Positions 1 through 8,068 of a DNA stretch of 64,000 nucleotides are shown here, piece after piece. The stretch's first letter is position 1; each line of letters starts with the position of its first letter. The stretch covers positions 1-64,000 of the forward strand of contig JACMNO010000070.1 of the NCBI GenBank assembly GCA_014378485.1, written 5' to 3'. The notes under the pieces were generated by a model that did no database searches, was not told the DNA's origin, and saw only the letters and a program-made list of their open reading frames with translations. Position numbers and translations under genes: made by a program. This stretch comes from Bacteroidia bacterium (GTDB lineage: Bacteria > Bacteroidota > Bacteroidia > B-17B0 > Aurantibacillaceae).

Positions 1-71
1 AAGGAAAAGGTATCAAGTTTGCTGGCGAGATTTTACGTCGTAAAGCCGGTAAATCTGCAAGCAAAAAATAA
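1..71 (+). CDS. rplF: 50S ribosomal protein L6, C-terminal end (partial)
   Basis: Only the last 22 codons are present, read from base 3 to the TAA at 69-71. The tail ends in a basic Gly/Lys/Arg/Ser-rich stretch (GKGIKFAGEILRRKAGKS...), typical of bacterial L6, which sits near the GTPase-associated centre of the 50S subunit. The gene lies directly before rplR, as it does in the spc operon of nearly all bacteria. The rest of the gene lies upstream of the window. Identity rests on the tail motif plus gene order. Confidence 0.9.
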   Translation, partial: GKGIKFAGEILRRKAGKSASKK

Positions 72-113
72 CATAATTCAATTAGTATTAATCATCTTCA
101 AAAAACTGGAAAG

Positions 114-470
114 ATGGCACTCAATAAAAAACAAAGAAGAGAACGCATTAAACTTAAGATCCGTAAAACTGTAAACGGAACTGCAACTACACCTAGATTA
201 AGTGTATTCAGAAGTAACTCAGGAATATTTGCTCAATTAGTAGATGATTTAGAAGGAAAAACAATTTTAGCAGCAGGATCTGATGATAAATCTATAAAAG
301 GTTCAAAAGCTAACAAAGTTGATCAGGCTAAATTAGTTGGTAAATTGATCGCTGAAAAAGCTACCACTGCAGGTATCAGCACAATCGTATTTGACAGAAA
401 TGGTTACTTATACCATGGTCGTATCAAGTCGTTGGCTGAAGGTGCGCGCGAAGCAGGTTTAAAATTTTAA
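114..470 (+). CDS. rplR: 50S ribosomal protein L18
   Basis: A 118-residue protein, normal length for bacterial L18, which binds 5S rRNA in the central protuberance of the 50S subunit. The basic N-terminus (residues 4-20) is followed by the PRLSVFRSN-type strand, and the C-terminal block FDRNGYLYHGRIKSLAEGAR is family-typical. It follows rplF by 42 bp and precedes rpsE by 22 bp, within the spc operon. No Shine-Dalgarno sequence is seen before the ATG, as usual in Bacteroidota, where A-rich leaders are normal. Confidence 0.97.
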   Translation: MALNKKQRRERIKLKIRKTVNGTATTPRLSVFRSNSGIFAQLVDDLEGKTILAAGSDDKSIKGSKANKVDQAKLVGKLIAEKATTAGISTIVFDRNGYLYHGRIKSLAEGAREAGLKF

Positions 471-492
471 TTAGTATAAAAGAACATATAAC

Positions 493-1011
493 ATGTCAAA
501 AGAAGTTGTAAAAAAAGTTAAGTCAACAGACATCGAACTAAAAGATAAATTAGTTGCGATACAACGTGTAACCAAAGTTACAAAAGGTGGTCGTCACTTT
601 AGTTTCGCTGCGATCGTAGTTGTTGGTGATGAAAAAGGTGTTGTAGGATACGGTTTAGGAAAAGCAAATGAAGTTACAGATGCAATTACTAAAGGTATTG
701 ATGATGCTAAGAAAAATTTAGTGAAAGTTTCTGTATTGAAAGGTACAGTTCCTCACTCTGAAAATGGTAAGTTTGGTGGTTCAAGAGTATTCTTAAAACC
801 TGCTGCTCATGGTACTGGTGTAATTGCCGGTGGTGCGATGCGTGCTGTTTTAGAAAGCGTTGGTATTACTGATGTATTAGCTAAATCAAAAGGTTCTTCC
901 AATCCACATAACGTGGTAAAAGCTACCATTGATGCTTTAGCAAAAATGCGTGACCCTTTAGCGATCTCAAGACAAAGAGGAATTAATTTAGACAAAGTAT
1001 TTAACGGATAA
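493..1011 (+). CDS. rpsE: 30S ribosomal protein S5
   Basis: A 172-residue S5, a 30S protein involved in decoding accuracy and assembly. The double-stranded-RNA-binding N-terminal domain carries the [10 protein letters not shown] motif near residues 33-42, and the GLGKANEV and [10 protein letters not shown] blocks follow. The C-terminal domain has the [16 protein letters not shown] block. It sits between rplR and rpmD in canonical spc order, with 11 bp to rpmD. Nothing unusual in length or composition. Confidence 0.97.
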   Translation: MSKEVVKKVKSTDIELKDKLVAIQRVTKVTKGGRHFSFAAIVVVGDEKGVVGYGLGKANEVTDAITKGIDDAKKNLVKVSVLKGTVPHSENGKFGGSRVFLKPAAHGTGVIAGGAMRAVLESVGITDVLAKSKGSSNPHNVVKATIDALAKMRDPLAISRQRGINLDKVFNG

Positions 1012-1022
1012 TAATAGAAGAT

Positions 1023-1202
1023 ATGGCACAAGTTAAGGTAACGTTATCTAAAAGTCCTATAAAAAGGAACGCTAGACAAAAAGCAACAGTTCAGGCTTTA
1101 GGTTTAAGGAAATTAAACAAAAGCATTATTAAAGAAGCAACTCCTCAGGTTCAAGGAATGATCAATGCGGTAGCTCACTTATTGACAGTAGAAAAAATTT
1201 AA
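1023..1202 (+). CDS. rpmD: 50S ribosomal protein L30
   Basis: A 59-residue protein read from ATG 1023-1025 to TAA 1200-1202. It begins MAQVKVTLSKSPIKRNARQK, and the LGLRKLNKSI helix block is characteristic of L30, a small 50S protein. Position between rpsE and rplO agrees with the spc operon. Start chosen as the only ATG in frame after the rpsE stop. Confidence 0.95.
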   Translation: MAQVKVTLSKSPIKRNARQKATVQALGLRKLNKSIIKEATPQVQGMINAVAHLLTVEKI

Positions 1203-1220
1203 TTATAAAAGGAAATTCAG

Positions 1221-1667
1221 ATGAAATTAAATCCATTAACACCTGCAGAAGGTTCAGTAAAAAATAACTTCAGAAGAGGTCGTGGCCAGGGTTCTGGTGG
1301 TGGTGGTACTGCTACACAAGGACACAAAGGTGCTCAATCCCGTTCTGGTAACAAAAAGAAGCGTGGTTTTGAAGGTGGTCAAATGCCTTTACAACGTCGT
1401 GTTCCTAAATTCGGTTTCAAAAACGTTAACCGTATTGATCACAAAGGAGTAAACCTTGATGCAATCCAAAAATTAGTTGATACTAAAAATATTACTGATA
1501 TTACACGTGATGTGTTATTAGAAAATGGTTTAGCTTCTAAAAATAGTTTGATTAAAATTATGGGTAGAGGTGAATTAAAATCAAAAGTAAATATTACAGT
1601 TCACGCATTTACTGCAACGGCTAAAGCAGCTATTGAATCAAAAGGCGGAGTAGCAACAGAAATTTAA
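1221..1667 (+). CDS. rplO: 50S ribosomal protein L15
   Basis: A 148-residue L15, which reaches into the core of the 50S subunit through a glycine/arginine-rich N-terminal extension. That extension is visible at residues 17-50 (RRGRGQGSGGGGTATQGHKG and following). The rest matches the globular L15 domain, ending in the AxxAIESKGG block. It is 18 bp after rpmD and 94 bp before secY. That longer gap holds a hairpin (1683-1726), unlike the other tight junctions of this operon. Confidence 0.97.
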   Translation: MKLNPLTPAEGSVKNNFRRGRGQGSGGGGTATQGHKGAQSRSGNKKKRGFEGGQMPLQRRVPKFGFKNVNRIDHKGVNLDAIQKLVDTKNITDITRDVLLENGLASKNSLIKIMGRGELKSKVNITVHAFTATAKAAIESKGGVATEI

Positions 1668-1682
1668 TTTATTATATGAACT

Positions 1683-1726
1683 ATCCCGGTTTGCCTAAAT
1701 GCAAATGCAAATAATCAAACCGGATA
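1683..1726 (+). promoter_or_regulatory. Hairpin in the rplO-secY intergenic region
   Basis: CCGGTTTG at 1686-1693 pairs with CAAACCGG at 1716-1723. Three further flanking pairs (TAT/ATA) form if one C is bulged. The 22-nt loop holds the near-duplicated GCAAAT units. No T-tract follows, so a rho-independent terminator is unlikely. An mRNA element (processing, attenuation or translational control of secY) is an inference from position only. Confidence 0.4.
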
Positions 1727-1761
1727 AACCATAAGACGAAAAAAAACATTAACAGCAACTT

Positions 1762-3099
1762 ATGAAACGTTTTATAGAAACCCTCCAAAACATTTGGAAG
1801 ATAGAAGAACTAAAGCAAAGGATTTTATCAACCCTTGGCTTTATTCTGATCTATCGTTTGGGTTCTTATGTTGTATTGCCTGGTATTAATACCGAAGTCC
1901 TGGCTCTTGCAAATGAGAACTCTGCAAATGATGGTGGTATTATTGCCTTAATTAATGCCTTCGCTGGTGGAGCTTTCTCAAGAGCATCTATTTTTGGTTT
2001 AGGTATTATGCCTTATATTACGGCTTCCATCATTATCCAATTATTGGGTATGGCGGTTCCTTACTTCCAGAAAATGCAAAAAGAGGGAGAAAGCGGGCGT
2101 AAAAAGATTAATCAATATACACGTTTCTTAACGGTTGCGGTAACTGCTGTTCAGGCTCCGGGATATTTAGCGGCACAGGTTTATACAAAACCGGGGGTTG
2201 TTGGAATCGACCCAACCTGGTTTGGTATTCAGTCAACAATTATTTTAGTGGCCGGTACCATGTTCATCATGTGGTTGGGTGAAAGAATTACTGATAAAGG
2301 TATTGGAAATGGTATTTCTATCTTAATTATGATCGGGATCATCTCCCGCCTACCCTTCGCAATCACTTCTGAATTTGGTTCACGTTTACAAAGTGCAGGT
2401 GGTGGTTTGATCATGTTCTTATTGGAAATTGTATTCTTAATGCTCATCATTGTAAGTTGTATCTTATTGGTGCAGGGCACAAGGCGAATACCGGTACAAT
2501 ACGCTAAAAAGATCGTTGGTAACAAACAAATCGGTGGTGTTCGCCAGTACTTACCTTTAAAAGTAAATGCAGCGGGTGTAATGCCAATTATCTTCGCACA
2601 GGCCATCATGTTTATTCCTGCAGCTGTTTCAGGCTTCTCCGGTGGTACAGGTGGTGTTTTTGCTGACAGGTACGGATTCTGGTACAACTTTATCTTTGCT
2701 TCTTTAATTATTGCTTTTACATACTTCTATACAGCTATCATGATCAACCCAAACCAATTGGCGGATGACATGAAACGTAACGGTGGTTTTGTACCAGGTG
2801 TTAAACCAGGAAAAAGTACTGCTGAATTCATTGATCAAGTAATGTCACGTATTACTTTACCAGGCTCCATGTTCTTAGCATTTGTAGCTATTTTACCTTC
2901 TATTGCAATTAAATTAGGAATTAACAGCGCATTTGCTGACTTCTTTGGAGGAACTTCCTTATTGATCTTAGTAGGTGTAGTATTAGATACCTTGCAGCAG
3001 ATAGAAACTTATTTATTGAATCGCCATTATGATGGTTTAATGAAAAACGGAAGAATTAAAGGTCGTAGTAATAACCAAATGGCGATGCAACAAGCATAA
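1762..3099 (+). CDS. secY: Preprotein translocase subunit SecY
   Basis: A 445-residue polytopic inner-membrane protein, the channel-forming subunit of the Sec translocon through which nearly all exported proteins in this window, including T9SS cargos, must pass. Family landmarks are the N-terminal cytoplasmic segment, the LGIMPYITASIIIQLL block in TM2, the ITDKGIGNGISILI block, and the cytoplasmic loops GTRRIPVQYAKK and NPNQLADDMKRNGGFVPG. Length is typical. It lies in the spc operon after rplO; infA follows after 3 bp. Confidence 0.97.
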   Translation: MKRFIETLQNIWKIEELKQRILSTLGFILIYRLGSYVVLPGINTEVLALANENSANDGGIIALINAFAGGAFSRASIFGLGIMPYITASIIIQLLGMAVPYFQKMQKEGESGRKKINQYTRFLTVAVTAVQAPGYLAAQVYTKPGVVGIDPTWFGIQSTIILVAGTMFIMWLGERITDKGIGNGISILIMIGIISRLPFAITSEFGSRLQSAGGGLIMFLLEIVFLMLIIVSCILLVQGTRRIPVQYAKKIVGNKQIGGVRQYLPLKVNAAGVMPIIFAQAIMFIPAAVSGFSGGTGGVFADRYGFWYNFIFASLIIAFTYFYTAIMINPNQLADDMKRNGGFVPGVKPGKSTAEFIDQVMSRITLPGSMFLAFVAILPSIAIKLGINSAFADFFGGTSLLILVGVVLDTLQQIETYLLNRHYDGLMKNGRIKGRSNNQMAMQQA

Positions 3100-3102
3100 T
3101 AG

Positions 3103-3321
3103 ATGGCGAAACAAGCGAATATTGAGTTAGACGGGACAATTATTGAATCATTGAGTAATGCAATGTTCAGAGTAGAATTAGAAAATGGGCACACATTAAT
3201 TGCTCATATCTCCGGAAAAATGAGAATGCATTACATTAAAATATTGACCGGTGATAAAGTGAAGTTGGAAATGAGTCCTTACGATCTATCAAAAGGCAGG
3301 ATAACATACAGATACAAGTAA
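3103..3321 (+). CDS. infA: Translation initiation factor IF-1
   Basis: A 72-residue single OB-fold protein, exactly the usual IF-1 length. It binds the ribosomal A site during initiation. The sequence has the [12 protein letters not shown] strand, the [14 protein letters not shown] block and the [16 protein letters not shown]-terminus shared by bacterial IF-1. It starts 3 bp after the secY stop and precedes rpmJ, the usual secY-infA-rpmJ order, so it is probably translated from the same message. Confidence 0.97.
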   Translation: MAKQANIELDGTIIESLSNAMFRVELENGHTLIAHISGKMRMHYIKILTGDKVKLEMSPYDLSKGRITYRYK

Positions 3322-3347
3322 TAAAGACAAACAAATAACCTAAGGAA

Positions 3348-3464
3348 ATGAAAGTTAGAGCATCCATCAAAAAAAGAAGCGTAGATTGCAAAATCGTGCG
3401 CCGTAAAGGAAAGTTGTATATAATCAACAAAAAAAACCCAAAGTTTAAACAAAGACAAAAATAA
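3348..3464 (+). CDS. rpmJ: 50S ribosomal protein L36, zinc-free (C-) type
   Basis: A 38-residue protein starting [20 protein letters not shown] and ending [11 protein letters not shown]36 is the smallest 50S protein and binds 23S rRNA. Classic L36 carries a CxxC...C...H zinc ribbon. Here only one cysteine (residue 14) remains, so zinc cannot be bound; this is the C-minus form common in Bacteroidota. It lies between infA and rpsM and is too short for ordinary ORF length cut-offs. Confidence 0.95.
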   Translation: MKVRASIKKRSVDCKIVRRKGKLYIINKKNPKFKQRQK

Positions 3465-3504
3465 TTGCGTATTTTCGCGAACTTTTAAAACCAAGTATAT
3501 AATA

Positions 3505-3882
3505 ATGGCACGTATTGCAGGTATAGATTTACCAAAAAATAAAAGAGGAGAAATAGGTTTAACCTACATTTTTGGTATTGGAAAAAGCAGAGCTCAACGT
3601 ATTTTAACAGAAGCTGGCATTGACTTTAACAAAAAAGTAAATGAGTGGAATGATGATGAGCAAAACGCTATCCGTAAAATTGTTAACGACAATTTTAAAG
3701 TAGAAGGCGGACTTCGTTCAGAAGTTGCTTTACACATTAAACGTTTAACTGATATCGGTTCTTACCGTGGTATCCGCCACCGTAACGGTTTACCGGTTCG
3801 TGGACAACGTACTAAAACCAACGCGCGTATTCGCAAAGGAAAACGTAAGACCGTTGCAAACAAGAAAAAAGTTACTAAGTAA
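3505..3882 (+). CDS. rpsM: 30S ribosomal protein S13
   Basis: A 125-residue S13 of the 30S head, which contacts the P-site tRNA and the 50S subunit. It begins [20 protein letters not shown], the family N-terminus, has the helix-two-turn-helix block, and ends in the basic tail [19 protein letters not shown] that reaches the tRNA. It opens the rpsM-rpsK-rpsD-rpoA-rplQ (alpha) section. A TATTTTCG box at 3470-3477 could be a weak internal promoter, but no -33 element is seen. Confidence 0.97.
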   Translation: MARIAGIDLPKNKRGEIGLTYIFGIGKSRAQRILTEAGIDFNKKVNEWNDDEQNAIRKIVNDNFKVEGGLRSEVALHIKRLTDIGSYRGIRHRNGLPVRGQRTKTNARIRKGKRKTVANKKKVTK

Positions 3883-3906
3883 TAAATAAATAAGCATTTA
3901 ATTAAA

Positions 3907-4317
3907 ATGGCTAAACAACAATCATCAGTAGCAGCTTCAAAAGCTAATGCTAAGAAAAGAGTAGTAAAGGTAGAGGCAGTTGGAGAAGCTCACTTGAACG
4001 CTACATTCAACAATATCATTATCTCTTTAACTAACTCTGCGGGTCAGGTTATTTCCTGGTCAAGTGCCGGTAAAATGGGATTTCGTGGTTCTAAAAAGAA
4101 TACACCTTATGCAGCGCAATTAGCTGCAGCAGATTGCTCTAAAATAGCGTCTGACTTAGGTTTACGTAAAGTAAAAGTATATGTAAAAGGGCCAGGTGCA
4201 GGAAGAGAATCTGCTATCAGAACGATTGCTACTTCAGGAATTGAAGTAACTGAGATCATTGATATCACGCCGATGCCTCATAACGGTTGTCGTCCTCCTA
4301 AAAAACGTCGTTGCTAG
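3907..4317 (+). CDS. rpsK: 30S ribosomal protein S11
   Basis: A 136-residue S11 of the 30S platform. The Ala/Ser/Lys-rich N-terminal 20 residues are followed by the conserved core with [20 protein letters not shown] and [16 protein letters not shown]. The C-terminus [17 protein letters not shown] is characteristic. It follows rpsM by 24 bp and precedes rpsD by 50 bp in the alpha operon. Length is slightly above the bacterial average because of the N-terminal basic extension. Confidence 0.97.
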   Translation: MAKQQSSVAASKANAKKRVVKVEAVGEAHLNATFNNIIISLTNSAGQVISWSSAGKMGFRGSKKNTPYAAQLAAADCSKIASDLGLRKVKVYVKGPGAGRESAIRTIATSGIEVTEIIDITPMPHNGCRPPKKRRC

Positions 4318-4367
4318 TTAACGGGTTTAGAATATAAAAAAGTAATAACAGAAATTAAAATATAGAA

Positions 4368-4973
4368 ATGGCAAGATATACAGGTCCTAAATCTAAGATT
4401 GCAAGAAAATTCAGAGAGCCAATTTTTGGCCCGGATAAAGCGTTGGAGAAAAAAAATTACCCTCCTGGACAACACGGAAATACTAAGAAAAAAGGTAAAA
4501 AATCAGAATATGCTATCCAATTAATGGAAAAGCAAAAAGCGAAATATACTTACGGTATCTTAGAAAAACAATTTGCAAGAACTTTTGATAGAGCAGCCCG
4601 TGCACATGGTATTACAGGTGAGGTTTTATTACAATTGATCGAATCACGTTTGGATAACGTAGTGTACCGTTTAGGTATTGCTCCATCCCGTCGTGCATCA
4701 CGTCAGTTAGTATCTCACGCACACATCACCGTTAATGGAAACGTAGTTAACATACCTTCATACACATTAAAAGCAGGGGATGTTATCGGTGTTAGAGAGA
4801 AATCTCAATCTTTAGAAGCAATCACTCATTCTTTATCAGGATCAGTAAATAAATATTCATGGTTGGATTTTGATAAATCATCTTTCACCGGTAAATTTAT
4901 TTCTGTGCCAGAGCGTTCTCAGATCCCTGAAAACATTAAAGAACAGTTGATCGTTGAATTGTACTCTAAATAA
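4368..4973 (+). CDS. rpsD: 30S ribosomal protein S4
   Basis: A 201-residue S4, a primary 16S rRNA binder and, in many bacteria, translational repressor of the alpha operon. The N-terminal region begins [18 protein letters not shown]. The S4/RNA-binding domain (about residues 93-155) shows [20 protein letters not shown] and [16 protein letters not shown]. No cysteine zinc cluster is present in the N-terminus. The gene lies between rpsK and rpoA. Confidence 0.97.
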   Translation: MARYTGPKSKIARKFREPIFGPDKALEKKNYPPGQHGNTKKKGKKSEYAIQLMEKQKAKYTYGILEKQFARTFDRAARAHGITGEVLLQLIESRLDNVVYRLGIAPSRRASRQLVSHAHITVNGNVVNIPSYTLKAGDVIGVREKSQSLEAITHSLSGSVNKYSWLDFDKSSFTGKFISVPERSQIPENIKEQLIVELYSK

Positions 4974-5014
4974 TTTTAAGTCGCATTTTTTTTTAACCTA
5001 TATAAATTAATAAA

Positions 5015-6007
5015 ATGGCAATATTAAACTTCGTAAAACCAGATAAGGTTGTTATGATTAACTCAACCGAAACTGAAGGACAATTTGAATTCCGTCCGTT
5101 AGAACCAGGTTTCGGTATCACTATAGGTAACTCATTACGTCGTATTTTGTTATCTTCTTTAGAAGGACACGCTATTACCAGTGTAAGAATTGAAGGAGTG
5201 GATCACGAATTCTCTACCATCAAAGGTGTTGTGGAAGACGTTACAGAGATCATCCTGAACTTAAAACAAGTACGTTTCAAAAAACAATTAGATAACCATG
5301 ATATCGAGAAAATCGTTATTCACTTTGCAGGAAATGAAAAATTCACTGCAGCTGAAATCGGTAAATTCGCAAATGGTTTCCAGATTTTGAATCCTGAGTT
5401 AGTGATCTTTAACTGCGAAAGCAATGTTAAATTAAAAATCGAGTTAACAGTTGATAAAGGCCGTGGATATGTACCTGCAGAAGAAAATAAAACTAATTCT
5501 GCACCTCAGGGAACTATCTTTATTGATTCTATCTATACCCCGATTAAAAATGTAAAATACACGATTGAGAACTACCGTGTTGAACAAAAAACAGATTACG
5601 AAAAATTAATTTTAGATATCGTTTCTGATGGATCTATCCACCCGAAAGAAGCTTTGAAAGAAGCTGCTAAAATTTTAATATACCACTTCATGTTGTTTTC
5701 TGATGAGAAAATCACGTTGGATTCTGAAGAGAAAAAATCTGAAGAAGAATTTGATGAAACATCATTACACATGCGTCAATTATTAAAAACTAAATTAGTT
5801 GACATGGATTTGTCTGTACGTGCATTAAACTGTTTAAAAGCGGCTGACGTTGAGACTTTAGGAGAACTTGTATCATTCAATAAAAATGACCTTTTAAAAT
5901 TCCGTAATTTTGGTAAGAAATCTTTAACTGAGCTCGAAGATTTAGTATCAACAAAAGGGTTACAATTTGGAATGAACGTAGTGAAATATAAATTAGACAA
6001 AGATTAA
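5015..6007 (+). CDS. rpoA: DNA-directed RNA polymerase subunit alpha
   Basis: A 330-residue alpha subunit, the scaffold for RNA polymerase assembly and contact point for activators. The N-terminal dimerisation domain has the [20 protein letters not shown] block (residues about 27-46). The C-terminal domain (about 245-330) has the [20 protein letters not shown] and [15 protein letters not shown] helices that bind DNA and regulators. It lies between rpsD and rplQ, as in almost all bacteria. Confidence 0.97.
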   Translation: MAILNFVKPDKVVMINSTETEGQFEFRPLEPGFGITIGNSLRRILLSSLEGHAITSVRIEGVDHEFSTIKGVVEDVTEIILNLKQVRFKKQLDNHDIEKIVIHFAGNEKFTAAEIGKFANGFQILNPELVIFNCESNVKLKIELTVDKGRGYVPAEENKTNSAPQGTIFIDSIYTPIKNVKYTIENYRVEQKTDYEKLILDIVSDGSIHPKEALKEAAKILIYHFMLFSDEKITLDSEEKKSEEEFDETSLHMRQLLKTKLVDMDLSVRALNCLKAADVETLGELVSFNKNDLLKFRNFGKKSLTELEDLVSTKGLQFGMNVVKYKLDKD

Positions 6008-6071
6008 TAACTAAAATTAAAAGTTTAAAGATTTTGAATCTTAAACCTTCAATTTTGAACCAAGAAATAAA

Positions 6072-6557
6072 ATGAGACACGGAGATAAAATAAATAATTT
6101 AGGTAGAACAGCTTCTCACCGTAAAGCTTTAATGACCAACATGGCTTGTTCATTAATTGAGCACAAGCGTATTTTCACAACCTTAGCGAAAGCAAAAGCG
6201 TTAAGAACTTATGTTGAACCAATCATTAACAGAAGTAAAGATGATTCTACGCATAGCCGCAGAACTGTTTTCTCTTATTTAAAAAGTAAAGAGATTGTTG
6301 CTATGTTGTTTAAAGACATATCAGTAAAAGTAGCTGAAAGAAATGGTGGTTACACTCGTATCATCAAAACCGGAAACAGACAAGGTGATGCAGCTGAAAT
6401 GGCGTTAATTGAATTAGTTGATTTCAACGAAATATACTCTAACGGTAAAGCAACTACCACTGAAAAAGCTAAAACAACTCGTCGTAGCCGTGCTAAAAAA
6501 CCAACTGATGCTAAATCAGAAGGAACAGCAGAAACTAAAGCAGACGACGCAGAATAA
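6072..6557 (+). CDS. rplQ: 50S ribosomal protein L17 with C-terminal extension
   Basis: The L17 core (about residues 1-115) begins [20 protein letters not shown] and ends near MALIELVDF; it sits near the peptide exit tunnel. The protein is 161 residues against about 120-130 in many bacteria. The extra ~45 residues (116-161) are Lys/Ala/Thr/Glu-rich, low-complexity and probably disordered, a type of tail often seen in Bacteroidota. It is the last gene of the alpha operon; a strong terminator follows 25 bp downstream. Confidence 0.96.
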   Translation: MRHGDKINNLGRTASHRKALMTNMACSLIEHKRIFTTLAKAKALRTYVEPIINRSKDDSTHSRRTVFSYLKSKEIVAMLFKDISVKVAERNGGYTRIIKTGNRQGDAAEMALIELVDFNEIYSNGKATTTEKAKTTRRSRAKKPTDAKSEGTAETKADDAE

Positions 6558-6581
6558 TTATAATTTTTAAAAGTTTAAACG

Positions 6582-6615
6582 ATCCCCGGTTTCATTGTAG
6601 CCGGGGATTTTTTAT
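6582..6615 (+). terminator. Rho-independent terminator of the ribosomal protein operon
   Basis: ATCCCCGG (6582-6589) pairs with CCGGGGAT (6601-6608) around an 11-nt loop, followed by a run of T. It lies 25 bp after the rplQ stop. Confidence 0.85.
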
Positions 6616-6640
6616 TTAATTATTTCTTGAGCAAAGATTT

Positions 6641-6890
6641 TGGCGTGCCACGCAAAAGAGACGGCGGGGTGTGGCTTTCCGTTGCAATCTTTTACTCCAT
6701 TGCTTTATTTTATGTAAAAGGATTTCCAATGCAATCCATCACGCGGGTTCTACATTAAATGTGAAATCTATACTCCTATTTTACGAAAGTCTGTGTGAGG
6801 GATGCGAGCGGAAATCCTTTTGCATGCCTCTTACAAAAGATTGAAGCGGGTCAGCCCGACGGCGCCTGTTCTATTGCGCCGGCACACCCA
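6641..6890. repeat. Long imperfect inverted repeat, family A, copy 1
   Basis: The left arm begins TGGCGTGCC (6641-6649) and the right arm ends GGCACACCCA (6881-6890). Inside each arm is a smaller hairpin: AATCTTTT (6686-6693) faces AAAAGGATTTCC (6716-6727) on the left, and GGAAATCCTTTT (6810-6821) faces AAAAGATT (6835-6842) on the right. The conserved TGCAATCC/GGATGCGA segment lies near the centre. Nearly the same 253-bp structure recurs at 22290-22542. It fills the gap between rplQ and the DUF1761 gene; the open frame on the plus strand here is part of the repeat and not considered a gene. Confidence 0.8.
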
Positions 6891-7004
6891 ATAATCATAA
6901 TCAAACCACCATTACTAACACATAATTGTTATAACATAAACTCAAAATATCCAAATACACTTAGCTCCTACCCTAAATTTGGTTAAACAAAAAACAACCA
7001 TATT

Positions 7005-7508
7005 ATGGAAATCAATTTTTTAGCGGTATTTGTAGCAGCCTTAGTGCCAATGGTCATGGGATTTATCTGGTATAACCCAAAAGTATTAGGCAATGCCTGG
7101 ATGAAGGCAGCAGGCATTACCGAAGATAAAATGAAAGGCGCCAACATGCCGGTTAATTTTATAGTGAGCTTTGTGTTGAGCTTTTTTTTAGCCTTTTTCT
7201 TGCAATCGATGGTTATCCATCAATTTCACATTGCATCCGTTTTCTTTGATTATCAGGAACAAATAAAAGATTCATCTACACCTGAAGGCAGTATTTATAA
7301 ACAAGTAATGGATTTAGTAGGCATGGGTCACCGTACATTTGGCCATGGTGCATTTCATGGTGCTTTAAGCTGTTTATTTGTAATAACACCTATTATGGCA
7401 ACCAATGCATTATTTGAGCGTAAAGGATTTAAATATATCGCTATTAATTGTGGTTACTGGATCATTACACTGATGATCATGGGTGGTATTGTTTCCTGTT
7501 GGATGTAA
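7005..7508 (+). CDS. DUF1761-family membrane protein
   Basis: A 167-residue integral membrane protein with about four hydrophobic helices (near residues 3-22, 50-70, 112-134, 143-166). The N-terminal VPMVMGFIWYNPKVLGNAWM block, with the GxxWYxP-type motif after helix 1, matches the DUF1761 family, whose biochemical role is unknown. It stands alone between the ribosomal operon and the esterase. A TAAATTTG box at 6974-6981, 24 bp before the ATG, fits the Bacteroidota -7 consensus, but no clear -33 element is seen. A terminator-like hairpin follows. Confidence 0.75.
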   Translation: MEINFLAVFVAALVPMVMGFIWYNPKVLGNAWMKAAGITEDKMKGANMPVNFIVSFVLSFFLAFFLQSMVIHQFHIASVFFDYQEQIKDSSTPEGSIYKQVMDLVGMGHRTFGHGAFHGALSCLFVITPIMATNALFERKGFKYIAINCGYWIITLMIMGGIVSCWM

Positions 7509-7530
7509 TAATTCATCAACTTCACTATTA

Positions 7531-7570
7531 AACGCTGTTAAGATGTTTCTTAGTAGTGTTTTTTATTTTT
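7531..7570 (+). terminator. Probable terminator after the DUF1761 gene
   Basis: AACGCTGTTAAG (7531-7542) pairs with CTTAGTAGTGTT (7549-7560), with a 2x2 internal mismatch and one G-T wobble, followed by a T-rich tract at 7561-7570. Confidence 0.6.
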
Positions 7571-7653
7571 GCAATGCCTTCATATCATAGGATTAACATT
7601 CTTAAACAAGAGGCTTTTTTGTATATTTATTTTAATGAAAAAAAATTGGCTTC

Positions 7654-7812
7654 ATGTTTTTCCTTTTAACTCATTTGTTTTTGGAGGCACAAAACTTAAT
7701 TAATACTCTGCTCCACTACATTGGAAATGCAGCGGCAACAATAATCTTATTATACAGGGGTTTTTGCTTCTTTTTCATCGGGGAAGAAGAAAAGGAAGAA
7801 GTCACACCTTAG
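7654..7812 (+). CDS. Possible 52-residue small membrane protein
   Basis: ATG 7654 to TAG 7810-7812 encodes 52 residues: a hydrophobic N-terminus (MFFLLTHLFL), a second hydrophobic stretch near residues 28-42, and an acidic/basic tail (GEEEKEEVTP). No homolog is recognised, no start signal is evident, and the stretch 7571-8017 otherwise holds nothing I can identify. It may be a chance open frame. Confidence 0.2.
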   Translation: MFFLLTHLFLEAQNLINTLLHYIGNAAATIILLYRGFCFFFIGEEEKEEVTP

Positions 7813-8068
7813 CGTGATGGATAATTTTAACTAACGTATCGAAATATTAAATGATATAGCGTTAGGTATAACGAAAATTGTAAATAATAAAATTGTAATT
7901 CATCTACAACTTACTTATAGAATGATGTAATTATTTCGGATATGAAAGCATTTATCTTTGACATCAAATTAACGCTCCATAAAAAGGTTCAGAAGTATTA
8001 TAAAATTTTAGTCAGCTTTGTTCTATTCTGCATCAGCGATGTATCAAAATAATCTAAAAACAAATAAA

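Noticed and set aside
2229-2687. Long open frame on the minus strand inside secY
   Set aside because: Fully antisense to a clear secY; arises from codon bias, with no domain or start signal.
3470-3477. Possible internal promoter TATTTTCG before rpsM
   Set aside because: One mismatch to TAnnTTTG and no TTG at 17-23 bp; kept only as a remark in the rpsM entry.
6795-6986. Open frame on the plus strand before the DUF1761 gene
   Set aside because: It lies mostly in the right arm of the family A inverted repeat and has no protein-like composition.
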